64,000 bases of DNA from Rubrivivax gelatinosus (GTDB lineage Bacteria; Pseudomonadota; Gammaproteobacteria; Burkholderiales; Burkholderiaceae_C): contig NZ_SLXD01000001.1 of NCBI RefSeq assembly GCF_004340905.1, positions 310,001-374,000 of the forward strand, given 5' to 3'. Below are positions 20,519 to 29,901 of the stretch, piece after piece; positions within the stretch are counted from its first letter, which is position 1; the number at the start of each line of letters is the position of its first letter. Below the pieces are notes generated by a model that was not told the origin of the DNA, ran no database searches, and saw only the letters and a program-made list of their open reading frames with translations. A program made the position numbers and the translations under genes.

Positions 20519-22491
20519 GCCTCGCCGCCTATTTCGCGTCGGCCCGCACGACGCGTGGCAGCCTGTTGTCGCGCTACGGCGATCTGGCGCTGGTGGCCGG
20601 CGTCGTCGTCATCGTCGCGCTGATGGTGCTGCCGCTGCCGCCGCTGCTGGTCGACGTGCTCGTGGCCATCAACATCTGCAGCGGCGTGGTGCTGCTGCTG
20701 GTGGCGATCTACGTGCGCTCGCCGCTGGAGTTCTCGGTCTTCCCCAGCGTGCTGCTGATCACGACGCTGTTCCGGCTGGCGCTGTCGATCGCGACGACGC
20801 GCATGATCCTGCTGGAGGCGCACGCCGGGCACATCATCGACACCTTCGGCCGCATGGTCGCCGGCGGCAACCTGGTCGTCGGGCTGGTGGTGTTCCTGAT
20901 CATCACCGTCGTCCAGTTCATCGTCATCGCCAAGGGCGCCGAGCGCGTGGCCGAGGTCGCGGCGCGCTTCACGCTCGACGCGATGCCGGGCAAGCAGCTG
21001 TCCATCGACTCGGACCTGCGCTCGGGCCTGATCGACAAGGACGAGGCGCGCCGCCGCCGCCGCGAGCTGGAGCTCGAGAGCAAGCTGCACGGCAGCCTCG
21101 ACGGGGCGATGAAGTTCGTCAAGGGCGACGCCATCGCGAGCATCGTCATCGTCGTCGTCAACGTGCTCGGCGGCCTGGCGATCGGCGTGCTGCAGAAGGA
21201 CATGACGCTCGCCGGCGCGATGCACACCTACTCGATCCTGACGATCGGCGAGGGGCTGGTGGCGCAGATCCCGGCGCTGCTGGGCGCGATGTCCGCCGGC
21301 CTGCTGGTCACGCGCGCCACCGACGAGGAACGCGACCGCCATCTGGGCGACGCGATCGGCCGCCAGATCGCGGCCAAGCCACGGGTGCTGCTGGTGGCCG
21401 GCGGCCTGTGCGTGCTGCTGGCCGCGGTGCCGGGTTTTCCGGCGCTGGTCTTCCTCGGCCTGGCCGCCGTGCTGCTGGGCGGCGGTGCGCTGCTGACGCC
21501 GGCGCTGCGTGCGCTGCTCGAACGCCGCCTTGGCCCGACGCTGGCGCGCGTGCCGCGCCGCGAGGCCGCCGCCCCGGGCGTGCTGAGCACCGCCGCGCCC
21601 GAGCCGCGCCCGGCGGTGCCGCTGCTGCTGGAGCTGCCGCAGAGCGCGCTGGACGCGGCCAGCGCACGCGCCCTGGTCGACGCGCTGTCGGAGGTGCTCG
21701 ACCGCTTCCAGCTCCAGCTCGGCCTGCTGCTGCCGCGCATCGCGGTGCACCCGCGGCGCGCCGAAGCCGGCGCCCCCGCCGGCTGGCGGCTGCTGGCCTT
21801 CGAGGTGCCGATCGCCGAAGGCGTGCTGCCGCCGGCGCCGCTGCCGCAGGCGCTGGCCGAGGCCTGCCACCAGGCGCTGCGCCGCCACGCCGCGCTGTTC
21901 CTCGGCACGCAGGAGACCGGCGCGCTGCTGGCGCGTGCCGGCAGCGACTACCCCGACGTCGTCAAGGAGGCGCTGCGCGCGCTGCCCCTGGCGCGGCTGG
22001 CCGAGATCCTGCGCCGCCTGGTCGAGGAGGAGGTGCCGATCCGCAACCTGCGCGACGTGCTCGAAGCCCTGGCCGACGCCGCGCAGCGCGAGAAGGACGT
22101 CTTCGCGCTGACCGAGATGGCGCGCATCGCCCTGCGCCGCCAGACCAGCCACCGCGCCGCGCCCAACGGCGTGCTGCGCGCGGTACTGCTGACCCCCGAG
22201 TTCGAGGACCGGCTGCGCGCCGCGGTGCGCGTGGCCAACGGCCAGTCGACGCTGGCGCTGGACCCGGCCGAGGCCCAGGCGGCGATGCAGCGCCTGGCGC
22301 AGGCGGTGCGCGCCAGCCGCCCGGCGGCGCTGCTGACCGCCGTCGACCTGCGCCGCCACGTGCGCAAGCTGGTCGAGGCCGAGTGCTTCGACACCCCCGT
22401 GCTGAGCTACCACGAGCTGATGCCGACGCTGCGCCTGGACGTGCTGGCGCGTGTCGGCGACGAGCCCGCCGTGCAGCTCGAGGCGGCCTGA
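20515..22491 (+). CDS. sctV: T3SS major export apparatus protein SctV
   Basis: 658 residues from the ATG at 20515, overlapping the transglycosylase stop (ATGA). The N-terminal half has about seven to eight membrane helices with the FHIPEP-type block (SPLEFSVFPSVLLITTLFRL, ALSIATTRMILL) and AKGAERVAEVAARFTLDAMPG. The C-terminal half is the cytoplasmic ring-forming domain. SctV forms the nonameric export gate and docks chaperone-substrate complexes. The longer open frame upstream is a shadow of the previous gene. Confidence 0.95.
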   Translation: MSLAAYFASARTTRGSLLSRYGDLALVAGVVVIVALMVLPLPPLLVDVLVAINICSGVVLLLVAIYVRSPLEFSVFPSVLLITTLFRLALSIATTRMILLEAHAGHIIDTFGRMVAGGNLVVGLVVFLIITVVQFIVIAKGAERVAEVAARFTLDAMPGKQLSIDSDLRSGLIDKDEARRRRRELELESKLHGSLDGAMKFVKGDAIASIVIVVVNVLGGLAIGVLQKDMTLAGAMHTYSILTIGEGLVAQIPALLGAMSAGLLVTRATDEERDRHLGDAIGRQIAAKPRVLLVAGGLCVLLAAVPGFPALVFLGLAAVLLGGGALLTPALRALLERRLGPTLARVPRREAAAPGVLSTAAPEPRPAVPLLLELPQSALDAASARALVDALSEVLDRFQLQLGLLLPRIAVHPRRAEAGAPAGWRLLAFEVPIAEGVLPPAPLPQALAEACHQALRRHAALFLGTQETGALLARAGSDYPDVVKEALRALPLARLAEILRRLVEEEVPIRNLRDVLEALADAAQREKDVFALTEMARIALRRQTSHRAAPNGVLRAVLLTPEFEDRLRAAVRVANGQSTLALDPAEAQAAMQRLAQAVRASRPAALLTAVDLRRHVRKLVEAECFDTPVLSYHELMPTLRLDVLARVGDEPAVQLEAA

Positions 22492-22506
22492 GCCGCCGCC
22501 CCCCCG

Positions 22507-24264
22507 ATGAGCCTCTCCCACCCGATGAACCCCATCCCGCGACCGCTGTCCGCCCGTCTGGCCGCGCTGCTGCTGGCCGGCGCCTGCCTGGCCACCCAGG
22601 CCGCGCCGATCCCGTTTGCCGAACGCCAGGTGCGGCTGACCGCGCGCGAGCAGCCGGTGGCGCAGTTCCTCGAGGACCTGTTCGGTCAGGTCGACGTGCC
22701 GGTGGCCGTCAGCGAGCAGGTGCGTGGTGCGGTCAACGGCGCCTTCGAGGGCGACGCCGAACGCGTCTGGGCCAAGGTCGCGCGCAGCTTCAACCTCGTC
22801 GGCTACTACGACGGCACGGTGGTGCACGTCTACGTGCCCGCGGAGCTGGGCACGCGCACGCTGCCGATGTCGCGCGAGGCCGCGACACGCGTGCGCCGCA
22901 GCGCGCAGGAGCTGAACATGCTGGACACGCGCCACACGCTGCGCGCCACCGCCGAAGGCACGCTGGTGGCCGCCGGCACGCGGCGTTTCCTCGACCAGAT
23001 CGATGAGCTGGCGCAGGGCCAGCGCGCCCAGGCCGCCGCGGCGGCGCCGCAAGGCTTCGAGGTGCACTTCCTGCGTTATGCCTGGGCGCACGACGTGGCG
23101 GTGAGCTTCGGCGGCCGCGACGTCGTCGTGCCCGGCGTGGCGTCGATCGTGCGCGCGCTGATGACCAGCCAGGCGCGCAGCCGCATCGAGATCAGCAGCC
23201 ACGAGCGCCCGGCCCCGAGCACCGTGCCCAAGCTGCGCGGCCAGGGGCTGGCGGCCCAGGCCGCGCCCGAGCCGCAGCCGCCGTCGGCCGCGGCGCTGCT
23301 GGCCGCCTACGGGGCCGCGCCGGGCACGCTGCCGGCCGCCGCCGCCGAACCCGCCGCGCTGCGCCTCGTCGACACCTCGCTGGCGCGCGTCGAGGCCGAC
23401 ACCCGGCTCAACGCCGTCATCGTGCGCGACGACCCGCAGCGCCTGCCGCAGTACCGCCAGCTGATCAGCGCGCTGGACGTCGAGCCGCAGGCGCTGGAGA
23501 TCGAGGCGCGCATCGTCGACATCGACACCGACCGGCTGCGCGAGCTGGGCATCAACTGGCGGCTGTCCAGCGGGCGCTCGTCGCTGCTGTTCGGCAACGG
23601 GACGAACAGCGACACGCTGCTGTCGGGTTCGCAGCGGCCCGAGGACATCACGCCGCAAGGCAAGGGCGGCTTCCTGTCGGCGGTGCTCGGCGGCGCCGAC
23701 GAGCTGGCGCTGCGCATCAACGCGCTGCAGGACCAGGGCGCGGCCAAGGTCGTGTCCAGCCCGCAGGTGCTGACGCTGTCGGACGTCGAGGCGGTGTTCG
23801 ACACCAGCCGCACCTTCTACGTGCGCGTTGCCGGGCGCGAGGACGTCGACCTGTTCTCGGTGTCGGCGGGCACCACGCTGCGTGTCACGCCGCACGTCTT
23901 CCGCGACGACCACGGCGTGCGCATCAAGCTGCTGGTGGCGATCGAGGACGGCGCGCTGTCGCAGCAGCAGGTCGACCAGATCCCGGTCGTCGAGCGCGCC
24001 TCGATCAACACCCAGGCGCTGATCTTCGAGGGCGAGAGCCTGCTCGTCGGCGGCCTCACGCGCGAAGCCAGCAGCAACGGCGTCACCAAGGTGCCCTTCC
24101 TGGGCGACATCCCGGTGATCGGGAACCTGTTCAAGAGCAGCGTCGACAGCCTGCGCCGCACCGAACGCCTGTTCCTGATCTCGCCGCGCCTGGTGCCGGC
24201 GCGGCGTGTCGCCGCCACCGCGCCCGAGGGCGCCGCGCCGCCCGCCACGGAGAACCGCCGATGA
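22507..24264 (+). CDS. sctC: T3SS outer-membrane secretin SctC
   Basis: 585 residues. Signal peptide within residues 1-33, two N-domains (FLEDLFGQVDVPVAVSEQV; TRHTLRATAEGTLVAAGTRR), an N3-type domain near 275-330, and the secretin core with IVDIDTDRLRELGINW, VVSSPQVLTLSDVEAVFD and GLTREASSNGVTKVPFLGDI. It forms the outer-membrane ring. A start at the ATG 18 bp downstream (22525) is equally possible. It overlaps sctD by four bases. Confidence 0.95.
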   Translation: MSLSHPMNPIPRPLSARLAALLLAGACLATQAAPIPFAERQVRLTAREQPVAQFLEDLFGQVDVPVAVSEQVRGAVNGAFEGDAERVWAKVARSFNLVGYYDGTVVHVYVPAELGTRTLPMSREAATRVRRSAQELNMLDTRHTLRATAEGTLVAAGTRRFLDQIDELAQGQRAQAAAAAPQGFEVHFLRYAWAHDVAVSFGGRDVVVPGVASIVRALMTSQARSRIEISSHERPAPSTVPKLRGQGLAAQAAPEPQPPSAAALLAAYGAAPGTLPAAAAEPAALRLVDTSLARVEADTRLNAVIVRDDPQRLPQYRQLISALDVEPQALEIEARIVDIDTDRLRELGINWRLSSGRSSLLFGNGTNSDTLLSGSQRPEDITPQGKGGFLSAVLGGADELALRINALQDQGAAKVVSSPQVLTLSDVEAVFDTSRTFYVRVAGREDVDLFSVSAGTTLRVTPHVFRDDHGVRIKLLVAIEDGALSQQQVDQIPVVERASINTQALIFEGESLLVGGLTREASSNGVTKVPFLGDIPVIGNLFKSSVDSLRRTERLFLISPRLVPARRVAATAPEGAAPPATENRR

Positions 24265-25364
24265 ACACGCCGCCCGCCCCCGCCGCCCACGAGCTGCGTG
24301 TCCTCGACGGCCCGCAGCGCGGCGCCTGCGTCGTGCTCGAACCCGGCCGCGCCTACCGCGTCGGCCGGCGCTGGGGCTGCGACGTGCTGCTGCGCCCGCA
24401 GGCCGGCGACGACGGCGCCGAGCTGACGCTGACGCTGCAGCCCGACGGCCGGCTGCATCTCCAGGTTCAGGCCGGGCGCGTGCGCTGCGGCCGGCGCGAG
24501 CTGGAGCCTGGCCAGGCGCTGGCGCTGCCGGCGCTGCAGCCGCTGGAGCTCGACGGCGTGCGCCTGGCCGCCGGCCCGCTGGGCAGCCCGGCCTGGGTGG
24601 CGCTGCTCGAAGGCGGCGTGCCGCCGCCGCCCGCGCCCGAGCCGGCGCGCCCCGACGAGCGCCGCCAGCGCCTGCAGCGCTGGGGCCGCTGGCTGCGCCT
24701 GGGCGGCGCAGCACTGGCCGCGACTTCGCTGTCGATGTTCGCGCTGGCGATGGTCGCCACGCCGGCGGCGCCGACGCCGGCGCAGCAGGCGCGCCAGGCG
24801 CAGGCCCTGCTCGCCTCGGCCGGCTTCACCGCCGTCGAGGTCGCGCCCGAGTCCGGCGGCCTGCTCGTCAAGGGCTACCTGGAGACCCAGGCCCAGCGCA
24901 CACGCGCCGAGCAGCTGCTCGCCGGTCAGGGGCTGGCGGCGCGGCTGGACGTCTGGGTCAACGAGGCCATCGCGCGTGCGATCGAGGACGTCTACCGCGT
25001 GCACGGCGTGAAGGCCGAGGCCCAGCCCAGCGGCGCCGGCGCGATGCGCGTGCGTACCGCGCTCGCCGACCCGGCGCCGCTGGCCGCCATCGAGCGCCGG
25101 GTGCGCCGCGACGTGCCCGGGCTGCACAGCCTGCAGCCCATCAACGAGCCGCCGCGCCACACGCCCAGCCCGATCCCGGCGCTGGACGACCCCGGCAAAC
25201 GCGTCGCGTCCATCGTCGCCGGAGCCGAACCCTATGTCGTCACGGTCGACGGCACGCGCTACTTCGTCGGCGCGATGCTGCCCACCGGACACCGCATCGA
25301 GCTGATCGACGGCAGCCGCGTCGAGCTCGAACGCGAAGGCGAGCGCTCGGCCATCGTCTTCTGA
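24261..25364 (+). CDS. sctD: T3SS inner-membrane ring protein SctD
   Basis: 367 residues with the expected layout: an N-terminal cytoplasmic FHA-like domain (about 10-105), a single membrane helix near 147-168, and a periplasmic part with ring-building/BON-like folds (SAGFTAVEVAPESGGLLVKGYL). It forms the outer of the two inner-membrane rings and recruits the sorting platform through the FHA domain. Start and upstream stop overlap (ATGA). Confidence 0.9.
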   Translation: MNTPPAPAAHELRVLDGPQRGACVVLEPGRAYRVGRRWGCDVLLRPQAGDDGAELTLTLQPDGRLHLQVQAGRVRCGRRELEPGQALALPALQPLELDGVRLAAGPLGSPAWVALLEGGVPPPPAPEPARPDERRQRLQRWGRWLRLGGAALAATSLSMFALAMVATPAAPTPAQQARQAQALLASAGFTAVEVAPESGGLLVKGYLETQAQRTRAEQLLAGQGLAARLDVWVNEAIARAIEDVYRVHGVKAEAQPSGAGAMRVRTALADPAPLAAIERRVRRDVPGLHSLQPINEPPRHTPSPIPALDDPGKRVASIVAGAEPYVVTVDGTRYFVGAMLPTGHRIELIDGSRVELEREGERSAIVF

Positions 25365-25398
25365 TCCCGCCACGTCCCCCAGTCACCAGGAGCCCACC

Positions 25399-25695
25399 AT
25401 GTCGCAAACGATCCCGCCCACCAGCCTCGCCGCCGCCACCGCCACCGCCAGCACCGGACAGGGCACCGGCAGCAAGTGGTACGAGCTGATGGCCGAGGCC
25501 TGGGGCAAGGCCCTGGACAGCAAGGCCACCGAGATGGAGGGCACCGCCGACCTGATCAACGGCGGCGACGACCGGCCGGCGACGATCACCCAGCTGACGG
25601 CGCAGTCGCAGCAGATGGCCTTCCTGGCGCAGAGCGCGCACACCGCGATCTCGTCGGTGGGCACGGCGCTCGAGACCATGGCCCGCAAGCAGTGA
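25399..25695 (+). CDS. sctF: T3SS needle candidate SctF
   Basis: 98 residues, helical, no signal peptide, placed between sctD and sctI exactly where needle genes lie in SPI-1-type operons. Residues 26-98 (KWYELMAEAWGKALDSKATE ... ALETMARKQ) align with the last ~87 residues of the translocator-like protein encoded at 32793-33467, down to the shared terminal AMARKQ/TMARKQ. A spaced Shine-Dalgarno (AGGAG) lies before the ATG. Size and position support a needle subunit; sequence similarity to known needles is weak, so a filament or tip protein remains possible. Confidence 0.65.
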   Translation: MSQTIPPTSLAAATATASTGQGTGSKWYELMAEAWGKALDSKATEMEGTADLINGGDDRPATITQLTAQSQQMAFLAQSAHTAISSVGTALETMARKQ

Positions 25696-25711
25696 GCCGC
25701 GGAGCACGCCG

Positions 25712-26104
25712 ATGACGACGCTCGCCGTCCTCCCGCCCGCCGCGGCCGCGGCGACCGGCGCCACGCCGCCGGTCCAGGCCGGCTACGGCGTTTCGCTGAC
25801 CGACCTGTCGGCCTTCAACGCCTCGCTGGCGCGCGCCGGGCAGCCGCTGCAGGCCCAGCCGACGCAGGCCGCGGGCGAAGGCATGAAGCTGCTGTTCCGG
25901 CCGCTGGAGCAGATCAACGGCGAGGCCGCCGCGCTGTCGCGCCACGCGCGTGTCGCGATGCAGGCCGGCGCCGACATGACGCCCGGCGAGATGGTGATGC
26001 TGACCGTGCGCTGCCAGGAGTTCCTGTTCCACAGCCAGCTCACGGCCAACGTCGCCAACCGCACGTCCGACGGGCTGCAGCAGCTCTTCCGCCAGCAGGC
26101 CTGA
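25712..26104 (+). CDS. sctI: T3SS inner rod protein SctI
   Basis: 130 residues. The N-terminal half is low-complexity and probably disordered; the C-terminal half is an amphipathic helix (MTPGEMVMLTVRCQEFLFHS, then VANRTSDGLQQLFRQQ) typical of inner-rod/YscI proteins. It links the export gate to the needle. It lies between sctF and sctJ as in SPI-1-like and Bordetella-type operons. Confidence 0.8.
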   Translation: MTTLAVLPPAAAAATGATPPVQAGYGVSLTDLSAFNASLARAGQPLQAQPTQAAGEGMKLLFRPLEQINGEAAALSRHARVAMQAGADMTPGEMVMLTVRCQEFLFHSQLTANVANRTSDGLQQLFRQQA

Positions 26105-26112
26105 GGCCGACC

Positions 26113-26913
26113 ATGCCGCATCCCACCGCCCCCGCCCTCCCGCGCGCCCGGCTGCGCCGCCTGGCGTTGCTGCTGGCCGCTACCGCCGCGCTCGCCGGCT
26201 GCGGCCGCGAGGAGCTCTACGCCCAGCTCGACGAACGCGAGGCCAACGAGATGGTCGCGCTGCTGACGCACGCCGGCATCGACGCGGCCAAGCAGCGGGT
26301 CGACGGCGGCCAGTTCGCGCTGCGTGTGGGCAGCGGCGAGTTCGCGCGCGCGGTGCAGGTGCTGCACGCCGCCGGCTACCCGCGCGAGGAACATCAGAGC
26401 CTGGGCACGATGTTCAAGAAGGAAGGTTTCGTCACGACGCAGCTCGAGGAGCGCGCGCGCTTCATGCATGCGCTGTCGCAGGAGCTGGCCGGCACGCTGC
26501 AGAACATCGACGGCGTCGTGCTCGCGCGCGTTCACCTGGCAGTGCCCGAGAAGCGGCGCTTCGCCGAGAAGCCCGAGCCGTCGGCGGCGGCGGTGTTCCT
26601 GAAGGTGCGCCCGGGCGTCGACCTGTCGCCGCAGATCGGCTCGATCAAGGCGCTGGTCGTCAACGCGATCGAGGGCCTGCCTTACGAGCAGGTGACGGTC
26701 GTCACCTTCCCCGCCGAACCCTGGCCCGGGCCGTCGGCACCGGCCGCCGCGACGGCGCTGGACGGGCTGGGCCGGCCGCTGCTGTGGGCCGCGGCGCTGG
26801 GCGGCAGCGCGCTGGCGATCGGCGGCGGGCTGTGGTTCTGGCAGCGCCGCCGCGGCGGCGCGCGGCACGAGATCGCGCCGCTGCAGGCGGTGGCGGGTGG
26901 CCCGCATGACTGA
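26113..26913 (+). CDS. sctJ: T3SS inner-membrane ring lipoprotein SctJ
   Basis: 266 residues. Lipobox ALAGC with Cys30, then the YscJ/FliF ring-building domains (LYAQLDEREANEMVALLTHA; GTMFKKEGFVTTQLEERARF; VVLARVHLAVPEKRRF) and a C-terminal membrane helix near 219-240. It forms the inner ring of the basal body with SctD. It overlaps the next gene by 8 bases. Confidence 0.95.
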   Translation: MPHPTAPALPRARLRRLALLLAATAALAGCGREELYAQLDEREANEMVALLTHAGIDAAKQRVDGGQFALRVGSGEFARAVQVLHAAGYPREEHQSLGTMFKKEGFVTTQLEERARFMHALSQELAGTLQNIDGVVLARVHLAVPEKRRFAEKPEPSAAAVFLKVRPGVDLSPQIGSIKALVVNAIEGLPYEQVTVVTFPAEPWPGPSAPAAATALDGLGRPLLWAAALGGSALAIGGGLWFWQRRRGGARHEIAPLQAVAGGPHD

Positions 26914-27406
26914 AGCCGCCGTCTCCCCCGCGCTGGCCCGCGCCGCACGCGCCGCCGCGGCCGCCGCGACGCTGCCGCGCAGCGACGTCTCGCCGGCCTG
27001 GGACACGCTCGCCGCCTGTCCCGACTGGGCGCTGGACGCTCCGGGCAGCCGCGCCACGCTGCGGCGCCTGGGCGCGCTGTGGCACGCCGGCGCGCTGCAG
27101 CGCTGCATCGACGGCCGCCAGCTGCAGGCCGCGCAAGACGGCCTCGGCGCCACGCTGCTGCAGGCGCTGCTGGACACCGACCCGCCCGGGCCGGGCGCCG
27201 CGGCGCTGCCGGCATGCGAGGCGCTGGACCAGGTCTTCGCCGAATGCGGCCACGCGCTGGCGCTCGCCGCGCTGCCCGATGCGGCGCTGCGGGCAGCGCT
27301 CGCGCCCGCCGAGCCCGGCGCGCTGGACCGCCTGCCACTGCAGGTCGCGGCAGCCTGGGCCGAGGCCGCCGAACGGCTGCCACCGGCGCAGGAGACGCCG
27401 CGATGA
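26906..27406 (+). CDS. sctK: probable T3SS sorting-platform protein SctK
   Basis: 166 residues from the ATG at 26906, very rich in Ala and Leu, helical, without signal peptide or membrane segment. Sequence alone does not identify it, but its place between sctJ and sctL is that of SctK (YscK/OrgA-type adaptor, which connects SctD to SctQ and SctL). Its stop is overlapped by the first base triplet of a short repeat element (27403-27449). Confidence 0.6.
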   Translation: MTEAAVSPALARAARAAAAAATLPRSDVSPAWDTLAACPDWALDAPGSRATLRRLGALWHAGALQRCIDGRQLQAAQDGLGATLLQALLDTDPPGPGAAALPACEALDQVFAECGHALALAALPDAALRAALAPAEPGALDRLPLQVAAAWAEAAERLPPAQETPR

Positions 27407-27449
27407 GCCCTCAGGACTTGTCCGGGACTCGTTCCCGCAGGGTGCCCCG
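27403..27449. repeat. short copy of the junction repeat between sctK and sctL
   Basis: 47 bp beginning ATGAGCCCTCAGGACTTGTC on the sctK stop and ending GGGTGCCCCG directly before the sctL ATGAGC. It matches both ends of the tandem repeats at 18031-18315 but lacks their inner palindrome. The effect is to separate two genes that would otherwise overlap by ATGA. Confidence 0.85.
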
Positions 27450-28082
27450 ATGAGCTGGATGGCCGTGCACCTGCAGCCGCAGCTGAGCCTGACGACCGAC
27501 GCCCTGCTGCTGCCGCCGCACGAGGCCGCCGCCTTCGCCGACGCGGTGGCGCTGGCCGAGTCGCTGGCGGCCCTGCACGCCGCCGAGTCCGAGCGCATCG
27601 CCGCGGCCGAACACGCGGGCCATGCCGCCGGCTTCGCCGCCGGCCGCGCCGAAGCGCTGGCCGACGTGCAGGAGCAGGCCGCGGCGCAGCTCGCCGGGCA
27701 GGCCGACGCCCTGGCCCATCGCCACGACGAGACGATGGCCGCGCTGGAGCAGCGCGTCGTCGCGCTGGCGCTGCTGGTGCTGCGCCGTGTCGCCGCGTCG
27801 CTGCCGGCCGACGAAGTGGTCGCCGCGCTGGCGCGGCAGGTGCTGGCCCAGGCCGACGAGTCCGGCCGCGGCGAAGGCCACGTGCTGCGCCTGCACCCGG
27901 CGCTGGTGGTGCCGGTGCAGGCGCGGCTGGACGCCGAGGGCGCCGCGCTGCGCTGCCGCGCCGACGATCGCCTGGCACCGCTGGACTGCGAGCTCGACAC
28001 CCCGGGCGGGCGCCTGCTCGCCGGGCTGGAGACGCAGCTGCAGCGTGTGCAGGCCGCGCTGCAGCAGGTGGTGGCGCGATGA
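27450..28082 (+). CDS. sctL: T3SS ATPase regulator (stator) SctL
   Basis: 210 residues from the ATG at 27450. A long Ala/Glu-rich helix (about 25-100, coiled-coil-like) is followed by a FliH/HrpE-type C-terminal domain (LVLRRVAASLPADEVVAALA; then LHPALVVPVQARL and GGRLLAGLETQLQRVQ). SctL holds the ATPase SctN on the sorting platform. It overlaps sctN by four bases. Confidence 0.85.
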   Translation: MSWMAVHLQPQLSLTTDALLLPPHEAAAFADAVALAESLAALHAAESERIAAAEHAGHAAGFAAGRAEALADVQEQAAAQLAGQADALAHRHDETMAALEQRVVALALLVLRRVAASLPADEVVAALARQVLAQADESGRGEGHVLRLHPALVVPVQARLDAEGAALRCRADDRLAPLDCELDTPGGRLLAGLETQLQRVQAALQQVVAR

Positions 28083-29407
28083 ACGCGCCGCCCGCCTGGC
28101 CCGACGCCGGCCTGCAGCGTGCGCTGGCCGAGCTGCAGCCGGTGGCCGCACGCGGGCGCGTCGTGCAGGCCGTCGGCACCATGCTGCGCGCCACCGGGCT
28201 GCCGGCGCACCTGGGCCAGCAGTGCCGCATCGTCGACCCGCGCCATCCGCAGCTGGCGCCGCTGCGTGCCGAGGTCGTCGGCCTGGCCGACGGCTGCGCG
28301 ATGCTGGCGCCGCTGGGCGAGCTGCGCGGCGTCGCGCTGGGCGCCGAGGTCGAGCTGCTGGAGCAGCAGGCGCGTGTGCCCTGCGGCCGCGGGCTGCTGG
28401 GCCGCGTGCTCGACGCCTTCGGCGAGCCGCTGGACGGCCGGCCGCTGCCGCCGGGCCTGGCCGGCTGGCCGCTGCGCAACGCCAGCCCCAACCCGCTGGC
28501 CAGGCGCCCGGTCGACCAGGCGCTGGCCACCGGCGTGCGCGCCATCGACCTCGCGCTGACCGTCGGCATCGGCCAGCGCGTCGGCGTCTTCGCGATGGCC
28601 GGCGGCGGCAAGAGCACGCTGCTGGCGATGCTGGCGCGCGGCGCGCAGGCCGACCTGAACGTCATCGCGCTGGTCGGCGAACGCGGCCGCGAAGTGCGCG
28701 AGTTCATCGACGACAGCCTGGGCGCCGAAGGCCTGGCGCGTTCGGTCGTCGTCGTCGCCACCTCCGACCGCCCGGCGATGGAACGCGCGCGCGCCGCCGA
28801 GACCGCGACCGCCATCGCCGAAGGCTTTCGGGCCGGCGGCGCGCACGTGCTGCTGATGATGGACAGCGTCACGCGCTATGCCCGCGCGCTGCGCGAGATC
28901 GGCCTGTCGGTCGGCGAGCCGGCGGTGCGCCGCGGCTACCCGCCCAGCGTCTTCGCCGAGCTGCCGCGGCTGTTCGAACGCGCCGGCCACGACGCCCAGG
29001 GCGCGATCACCGCCTTCTACACCGTGCTCGCCGAGGACGAAGACGGCAGCGACCCGGTGGCCGAGGAAGTGCGCTCCATCCTCGACGGCCACGTCGTGCT
29101 CAGCCGCGCGCTGGGCGCCGCCGGCCACTATCCGGCGATCGACCTGCTGGCCAGCGCCAGCCGCGTCTTCCCGCGTGTGACCGACGCCGCGCAGCAGGCC
29201 GCGGCGCGCGAGCTGCGGGCGCTGCTCGCGCGCTACGCCGAGATCCGCTTCCTGCTGCAGGTGGGCGAGTACCAGGCCGGCAGCGACGCGCTCGCCGACC
29301 GCGCGATCGAGCGCATGCCGCGGCTCGAAGCGCTGCTGCGCCAGGCGCCCGACGAGCACACGCCACCCGCCGAGGCGCTGGCCCGGCTGCAGGAGGTGCT
29401 GGCATGA
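28079..29407 (+). CDS. sctN: T3SS ATPase SctN
   Basis: 442 residues, standard length. Walker A AGGGKST at 174-180 is the version found in YscN-type enzymes. Walker B is VLLMMDSVTRYARALREIGL, preceded by ALVGERGREVREFIDDSL; the family signature PSVFAELPRLFERAGH follows. It strips chaperones from substrates and unfolds them for export. It overlaps both neighbours by ATGA, so sctL-N-O are tightly coupled. Confidence 0.97.
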   Translation: MNAPPAWPDAGLQRALAELQPVAARGRVVQAVGTMLRATGLPAHLGQQCRIVDPRHPQLAPLRAEVVGLADGCAMLAPLGELRGVALGAEVELLEQQARVPCGRGLLGRVLDAFGEPLDGRPLPPGLAGWPLRNASPNPLARRPVDQALATGVRAIDLALTVGIGQRVGVFAMAGGGKSTLLAMLARGAQADLNVIALVGERGREVREFIDDSLGAEGLARSVVVVATSDRPAMERARAAETATAIAEGFRAGGAHVLLMMDSVTRYARALREIGLSVGEPAVRRGYPPSVFAELPRLFERAGHDAQGAITAFYTVLAEDEDGSDPVAEEVRSILDGHVVLSRALGAAGHYPAIDLLASASRVFPRVTDAAQQAAARELRALLARYAEIRFLLQVGEYQAGSDALADRAIERMPRLEALLRQAPDEHTPPAEALARLQEVLA

Positions 29408-29901
29408 ACGACGAGCGCCAACGCCGCGAGCAGGCGCGCCAGCTGCAGCGCCTGCGGGCGCTGCGCGCCGAACGTGCGCAGCGCGAACGCGCCGAGGCCC
29501 AGCGCGCCCAGCAGCAGGCGCTGGCCGCGGTGCGCGCCGCCGAGGCCGAGTTCGACGCCCGCCGCCAGGCGCTGAAGGCACTGCTCGCCGCGCGCAACGG
29601 CGGCGCCGTCGCGCCCCGCTGGCAGGCCTGCGCCGAAGCCCGACGCGCAGCGCTGGACGAAGCCGCCGAACGCGCCGAGTACGCGCTGCTCGACGAGCAG
29701 GAGGCGCTGGACGCGGCCGACCGCCGGCTCGACCGCGCCCGCGCCGCCTGGCGCGAGGCGCTGTCGCGGCGCCAGACCGCCGACGAAGCCGGCCGCGACG
29801 CGCTGGCCGCCTGGCGGCGCGCGCTCGAAGCCGCCGCCGAACGCGAAGACCCCGCGCCCCGTATCCAGACCCCTTCGTTTCTTCCGGGAGCCCCACGATG
29901 A
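29404..29901 (+). CDS. sctO: T3SS ATPase stalk protein SctO
   Basis: 165 residues, almost wholly predicted to form one long coiled coil rich in Arg, Ala and Glu (for example RRLDRARAAWREALSRRQTA). This size and shape, plus a position directly after sctN, fit SctO (YscO/FliJ-like), which links the ATPase to the export gate SctV. It ends with a short non-helical tail and overlaps the response regulator gene by ATGA. Confidence 0.8.
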   Translation: MNDERQRREQARQLQRLRALRAERAQRERAEAQRAQQQALAAVRAAEAEFDARRQALKALLAARNGGAVAPRWQACAEARRAALDEAAERAEYALLDEQEALDAADRRLDRARAAWREALSRRQTADEAGRDALAAWRRALEAAAEREDPAPRIQTPSFLPGAPR

